A stretch of 9,006 nt of DNA from Pseudomonadota bacterium (GTDB lineage: Bacteria > Myxococcota_A > Polyangia > Polyangiales > Polyangiaceae): assembly GCA_023411445.1 (NCBI GenBank), contig JAEYOT010000133.1, positions 1 to 9,006 on the forward strand, written 5' to 3'. Made by a program: the position numbers and the translations under genes. The number at the start of each line of letters is the position of its first letter. The stretch's first letter is position 1. Of this stretch, positions 6,326 to 9,006 are shown piece after piece. Below the pieces are notes generated by a model. The model saw nothing but the letters and a program-made list of their open reading frames with translations. It was not told the DNA's origin and did not search any database.

Positions 6326-7588
6326 ATGTCGAGCGCCATCGAGCCAGCCATCGTCCTCGCCGCCTACACCGAGCCCGTCGCCAGCGGGCGCCGGGTGTTG
6401 TTCGTCGGCCCCGCCACCTCGGCCCTCCCCGCGCAGCTGCTGGAACGTGGCGCGCGCCTGGTCCACGTGTGCGACCCGGATCCGGTGCGGCTGGGCGAAG
6501 CGACCGCCAAGAACCGCAACGGTAGCGTCTCGTTCTCCGCGCTGGCCGACGGCCACTTCGCGCTGCGCGACGGCGCGTTCGACCTGGCGTTGATCGAGGA
6601 CGCCAGCATCAGCGAGCCGGCAGCGCTGCTGCGGCGCGTGCGCAAGGCGCTGTCGCCCCGCGGGGTGGTGCTGGTGGCCTCGGCCAACCAAGAGGTGACC
6701 TCGCCGCTCATGCCCCGGCGCGCCAGCCAGGCCGACGCGCTCGACTACTACGCGCTCTACGACGCGGTGAAGGCGGAGTTCGAGCACGTGCGCATGCTGG
6801 GGCAAGCGCCGTTCGTCGGCTACGTGGTGGCGGACTTCGCGCCGGACGGCACCCCCGAGCCGTCGCTGGACACCGCCTTCGTGCCCGGCGGCGCGGAGGA
6901 GCCGGAGACGTTCATCGCCATCGGCTCGCAGCAGCCGGTGGAGCTGGACGCGTTCTCGGTGGTGCAGCTGCCTTACCGCAGCGTGATCGGCGACGCGGCC
7001 GAGGACAGCGAAGAGCTACGTCGCGCGCGCGACGCGGAGCAGCAGGCCAAGAGCCAGCTAGCCGAGCTGCAGAATGAGCTGGCTCGCGAGCGGCAAGCCC
7101 TCGCCGCGCGGGACGCCAAGCTGCGCGAGGCGGAGACGCGCGTGTTCGCCCGCGACGCGGAGCTGAGCGCGCTGCGTCAAGAGCTGGACAACAAGAACCA
7201 GCTGCTCAAGACGCAGGACCTGAGCCTCAAGGCCCACGAAGCCAGCATCGAAGAGCTGAAGCAGAAGCTGAGCGCCGGTCCCTCCCCGGAGGAGGCCGCG
7301 GCGGCCGCAGCCGACCTCAGCGCGCTGGAGCAGGCGCTGCGCGAGCGCGGCGAGCAGATCCGCCGCCTCGAGCGCGAGCTGCGCGAAGCCGAGCGCACCG
7401 GCAAGGAGCTAGTCCGGCAGCTGGCGGCGCCGGCGTCCGAGAGCGCGGCCGTCACGCTGCCCAAGGCGGACAGCAACGAGACGCTGGCTCAGCAGCTGGC
7501 CAAGAGCCAGGCGGACCTGGTCGCCACCCGCTGGGCGCTCGAAGCCGCAGTGCGTAAGAGCGGCGCCACGGAGACCCGCGAGTCCTGA
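6326..7588 (+). CDS. Degenerate class I methyltransferase domain fused to a long coiled coil
   Basis: A 420-residue two-part protein. The N-terminal part (about 1-215) looks like a Rossmann-type SAM-dependent methyltransferase: RRVLFVGPATSALPAQLLE (22-40) sits where motif I lies, D50 ends the second strand, DGAFDLALIED (82-92) matches the post-II strand, and LLRRVRKALSPRGVVLVAS the post-III region. The glycine-rich G-x-G of motif I is replaced by G-P-A-T-S, so SAM binding may be weak or lost. From about residue 226 to the end the protein is rich in E, R, A, L and Q with heptad-like spacing, a coiled coil broken near GPSPEEAAA and again near LAAPASESAA. No signal or membrane segment is seen. 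I do not recognise a named protein; a scaffold or partner-binding role is plausible. ATG 6326 is preferred to the in-frame TTG 6305. No strong Shine-Dalgarno is visible. Confidence 0.75.
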   Translation: MSSAIEPAIVLAAYTEPVASGRRVLFVGPATSALPAQLLERGARLVHVCDPDPVRLGEATAKNRNGSVSFSALADGHFALRDGAFDLALIEDASISEPAALLRRVRKALSPRGVVLVASANQEVTSPLMPRRASQADALDYYALYDAVKAEFEHVRMLGQAPFVGYVVADFAPDGTPEPSLDTAFVPGGAEEPETFIAIGSQQPVELDAFSVVQLPYRSVIGDAAEDSEELRRARDAEQQAKSQLAELQNELARERQALAARDAKLREAETRVFARDAELSALRQELDNKNQLLKTQDLSLKAHEASIEELKQKLSAGPSPEEAAAAAADLSALEQALRERGEQIRRLERELREAERTGKELVRQLAAPASESAAVTLPKADSNETLAQQLAKSQADLVATRWALEAAVRKSGATETRES

Positions 7589-7603
7589 CTGCAGGGTGAC
7601 GCA

Positions 7604-7629
7604 GCCGAATTTGGCGGCTTCGGCCAAAT
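7604..7629. promoter_or_regulatory. Overlapping inverted repeats upstream of dnaJ
   Basis: ATTTGGC (7609-7615) and GCCAAAT (7623-7629) form a perfect 7-bp inverted repeat around GGCTTCG. A competing 6-bp repeat pairs GCCGAA (7604-7609) with TTCGGC (7619-7624). The element ends 4 bp before the -35 box of the likely dnaJ promoter and 16 bp after the upstream stop. It could be an operator or the end of the methyltransferase-fusion transcript, but there is no T-run for an intrinsic terminator. It does not match the CIRCE heat-shock element. Confidence 0.4.
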
Positions 7630-7633
7630 CGAG

Positions 7634-7661
7634 TTGACAGCTCGCCGCTACGACTTACTTT
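7634..7661 (+). promoter_or_regulatory. Candidate sigma-70 type promoter of dnaJ
   Basis: A perfect -35 box TTGACA (7634-7639) is followed, after 16 bp, by TACTTT (7656-7661), which shares first, second and last bases with TATAAT. The segment 7650-7661 is locally AT-richer than its surroundings. Transcription would start near 7668, giving a leader of about 40 nt that contains the small stem GCGGA-TTT-TCCGC (7665-7677). It does not resemble an RpoH heat-shock promoter. This suggests that dnaJ has its own transcription start rather than depending on the upstream gene. Confidence 0.45.
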
Positions 7662-7693
7662 GCCGCGGATTTTCCGCCGCGATCCCAGCGTCC

Positions 7694-7714
7694 ATGAGCT
7701 TACAGCATGAGTGA
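7694..7714 (+). other. Six-codon upstream ORF overlapping the dnaJ start
   Basis: ATG 7694 opens a six-codon frame (MSLQHE) closed by TGA at 7712-7714, just inside dnaJ in another frame. It includes TTA, a rare codon at this GC level. It may be chance. If the leader is transcribed as predicted, ribosomes starting here would terminate 3 nt past the dnaJ start codon and could reinitiate. Neither start has a clear Shine-Dalgarno. Confidence 0.2.
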
Positions 7715-8801
7715 AAAGCGCGACTTCTACGAGGTGCTTGGAGTCGCGCGTGACGCCAGCGAAGACGACATTCGTAAGGCGTACCGCCAGGCGGCGTTGA
7801 AGCACCATCCCGACCGCAACCAGGGCAACCCGGAGGCGGAGGTGAAGTTCAAGGAGGCGACCGAGGCCTACACCGTGCTCTCGGATCGCGAGAAGCGAGC
7901 CGCCTACGATCGCTTCGGCCACGCCGGGCTGGGCGGCGGCGGCTTCGACTTCAACAACGCCGGGATGGGCGACATCCTGAGCCACTTTCAGGACATGTTC
8001 TCGGACTTCTTCGGAGGCGGAGCGGGCGGCTTCGGCTTCGGAGGGGGCGGCCGTCGACGTCGGCCGGAGCGGGGGCAGGACGTGCGCGTGGAGCTCACGC
8101 TGACGCTGGCGGAGGCGCTCACCGGCGGCAAGCACGAGGTGTCCATCCACGGCGCCGCCCCGTGCGAGACGTGCCACGGCAGCGGCGCCAAGCCGGGCAC
8201 CAAACCGGAGACGTGCTCGCAGTGCCGAGGCAGCGGGCAGGTCACGGCGCAGCGCGGCTTCATCATGTTCTCCAGCCCGTGCGCGCGGTGCCGCGGCACC
8301 GGCCAAATGATCGCCAGCCCGTGCGAGACGTGCCGGGGCCAAGGCGCGGTGGAGAAGCACCGCAAGGTGCTGGTCAACGTGCCCGCCGGTATCGACTCGG
8401 AGCAGCGGCTGCGCGTGCCGGGGCAAGGCATGCCCGGGCCCGCCAACGCTCCCCCCGGCGATCTCTACGTGGACGTGGAGGTCGCCGCTGACGAGCATTT
8501 CGAGCGCCACGGCAACGACCTGGGCACTCGGCTCACGCTGAGCTTCGCGGAGGCCACGCTCGGCACCGTCACTCGCCTGGTGCTGCCGGACGAGCGCGAG
8601 GTCACGGTCAAGGTGGAGCCCGGCACGCAGCCGGGCAGCGTGGTGGTGGTGCGCGGCGAGGGCGTGCCACGACTGGATCGCGCTGGCCGTGGTGACCTGC
8701 ACGTCATGATCGGCATCAAGGTGCCGAAGAAGCTGTCGAAGAACGCCAAGCGCCTGCTGCAAGAGCTCGATCAAGAGCTGAGCGGCGAGACGACGACTTG
8801 A
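7707..8801 (+). CDS. dnaJ: Chaperone protein DnaJ (type A Hsp40)
   Basis: A cytosolic co-chaperone that delivers unfolded proteins to DnaK and stimulates its ATPase. At 364 aa it is a full-length type A DnaJ. The J domain (1-70) has the HPD motif at 34-36. A short Gly/Phe-rich linker covers about 71-115. The zinc-binding domain has all four CxxCxGxG repeats, starting at C153, C170, C192 and C206, so both zinc sites are intact. The C-terminal substrate-binding domains follow, with [19 protein letters not shown] and GDLYVDVEV. No dnaK or grpE is in the window. ATG 7707 gives the canonical start [14 protein letters not shown] promoter candidate lies in the 118-bp upstream gap. The TGA at 8799-8801 is one base from the stop of the convergent fliI-like gene. 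Confidence 0.97.
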   Translation: MSEKRDFYEVLGVARDASEDDIRKAYRQAALKHHPDRNQGNPEAEVKFKEATEAYTVLSDREKRAAYDRFGHAGLGGGGFDFNNAGMGDILSHFQDMFSDFFGGGAGGFGFGGGGRRRRPERGQDVRVELTLTLAEALTGGKHEVSIHGAAPCETCHGSGAKPGTKPETCSQCRGSGQVTAQRGFIMFSSPCARCRGTGQMIASPCETCRGQGAVEKHRKVLVNVPAGIDSEQRLRVPGQGMPGPANAPPGDLYVDVEVAADEHFERHGNDLGTRLTLSFAEATLGTVTRLVLPDEREVTVKVEPGTQPGSVVVVRGEGVPRLDRAGRGDLHVMIGIKVPKKLSKNAKRLLQELDQELSGETTT

Positions 8802-8802
8802 G

Positions 8803-9006
8803 TCAACCGCGCTCGGGGTAGCGCGCGGCGATGGTCTCGAGCGTCCGCAAGGTCGAGGGCAAGGCGTCGCTCGTCGTGGGCTCCTGGCGCAGGAAGCGCT
8901 CGAGCTCGGGCAGCGCCGTGATGGCCTGATCGAGCCGCGCGTCGCTGCCCTTGGCGTACGCGCCGAGCGCGATCAAGTCGCGCTTCTCCTCGTAGCAAGC
9001 CAGCAA
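8803..9006 (-). CDS. fliI: C-terminal end of a FliI-type flagellar/type III export ATPase (5' part outside window)
   Basis: Only the last 67 codons are present; the gene runs off the right edge, so the first in-window codon (TTG) is internal leucine, not a start. The reading LLACYEEKRDLIALGAYAKG, then SDARLDQAI, PELERFLRQ and a final helix ending ARYPERG, matches the helical C-terminal domain of FliI. The RDL-x3-GAYAKGSD and LD-x-AIT-x2-P-x-LE-x-FL-x-Q patterns fit FliI better than the SctN/YscN injectisome ATPases, which usually read GEY with a different context. FliI is a hexameric ATPase at the base of the export apparatus. The catalytic Walker motifs lie outside the window. No gene follows it on this strand, so it is probably last in its transcript. 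Confidence 0.75.
   Translation of the reverse strand: MLACYEEKRDLIALGAYAKGSDARLDQAITALPELERFLRQEPTTSDALPSTLRTLETIAARYPERG

Noticed and set aside
5232..6593. Plus-strand open frame (453 codons) overlapping the FMN-domain gene and the methyltransferase fusion
   Set aside because: Arg/Ala/His-rich translation typical of an out-of-frame reading; the overlapping genes have intact conserved motifs.
7452..8774. Minus-strand open frame (440 codons) opposite dnaJ
   Set aside because: Antisense of an unmistakable DnaJ, with no domain pattern of its own.

Overview
The window is about 9 kb of very GC-rich, gene-dense bacterial chromosome. It carries eight protein-coding genes that are complete in the window, one gene cut by the right edge, and possibly the last codons of another at the left edge. 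No rRNA, tRNA, CRISPR array, insertion sequence or phage gene is visible, and no gene-free stretch exceeds 120 bp. The high GC, a lipoprotein with C-x-x-D-x-D-C cysteine spacing, a serine palmitoyltransferase-like enzyme and a methyltransferase/coiled-coil fusion all fit a myxobacterium-like organism (Myxococcota, perhaps Polyangia). This placement is inference from style and gene content, not proof.

Layout, left to right. truA (tRNA pseudouridine synthase, +) is followed by a PLP-dependent alpha-oxoamine synthase that resembles bacterial serine palmitoyltransferase and has a 117-residue N-terminal extension (+). Next comes a GNAT-fold acyltransferase (+). A small PGPGW-like membrane protein on the minus strand converges on it with a single base between the stop codons. 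That membrane protein starts 34 bp from a divergent gene for a cysteine-rich lipoprotein (+), which is followed 33 bp later by a membrane-anchored FMN/iron-sulfur glutamate-synthase-domain protein (+). Then come a degenerate methyltransferase fused to a long coiled coil (+) and dnaJ (+) behind its own likely promoter. Finally, the 3' end of a flagellar-type export ATPase gene (fliI-like, -) converges on dnaJ, again with one base between stops.

How the genes may work together. The most suggestive unit is the oxoamine synthase plus GNAT pair. In Caulobacter-type sphingolipid producers, serine palmitoyltransferase makes 3-ketosphinganine and a GNAT-family bacterial ceramide synthase acylates it. 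The same gene order here makes this a candidate ceramide or sphingoid-lipid locus, although no ceramide reductase or acyl carrier protein gene is visible. The lipoprotein and the membrane-anchored FMN protein may form a second, unassigned envelope or redox unit. truA, dnaJ and the fliI-like gene are ordinary functions with no evident link to these.
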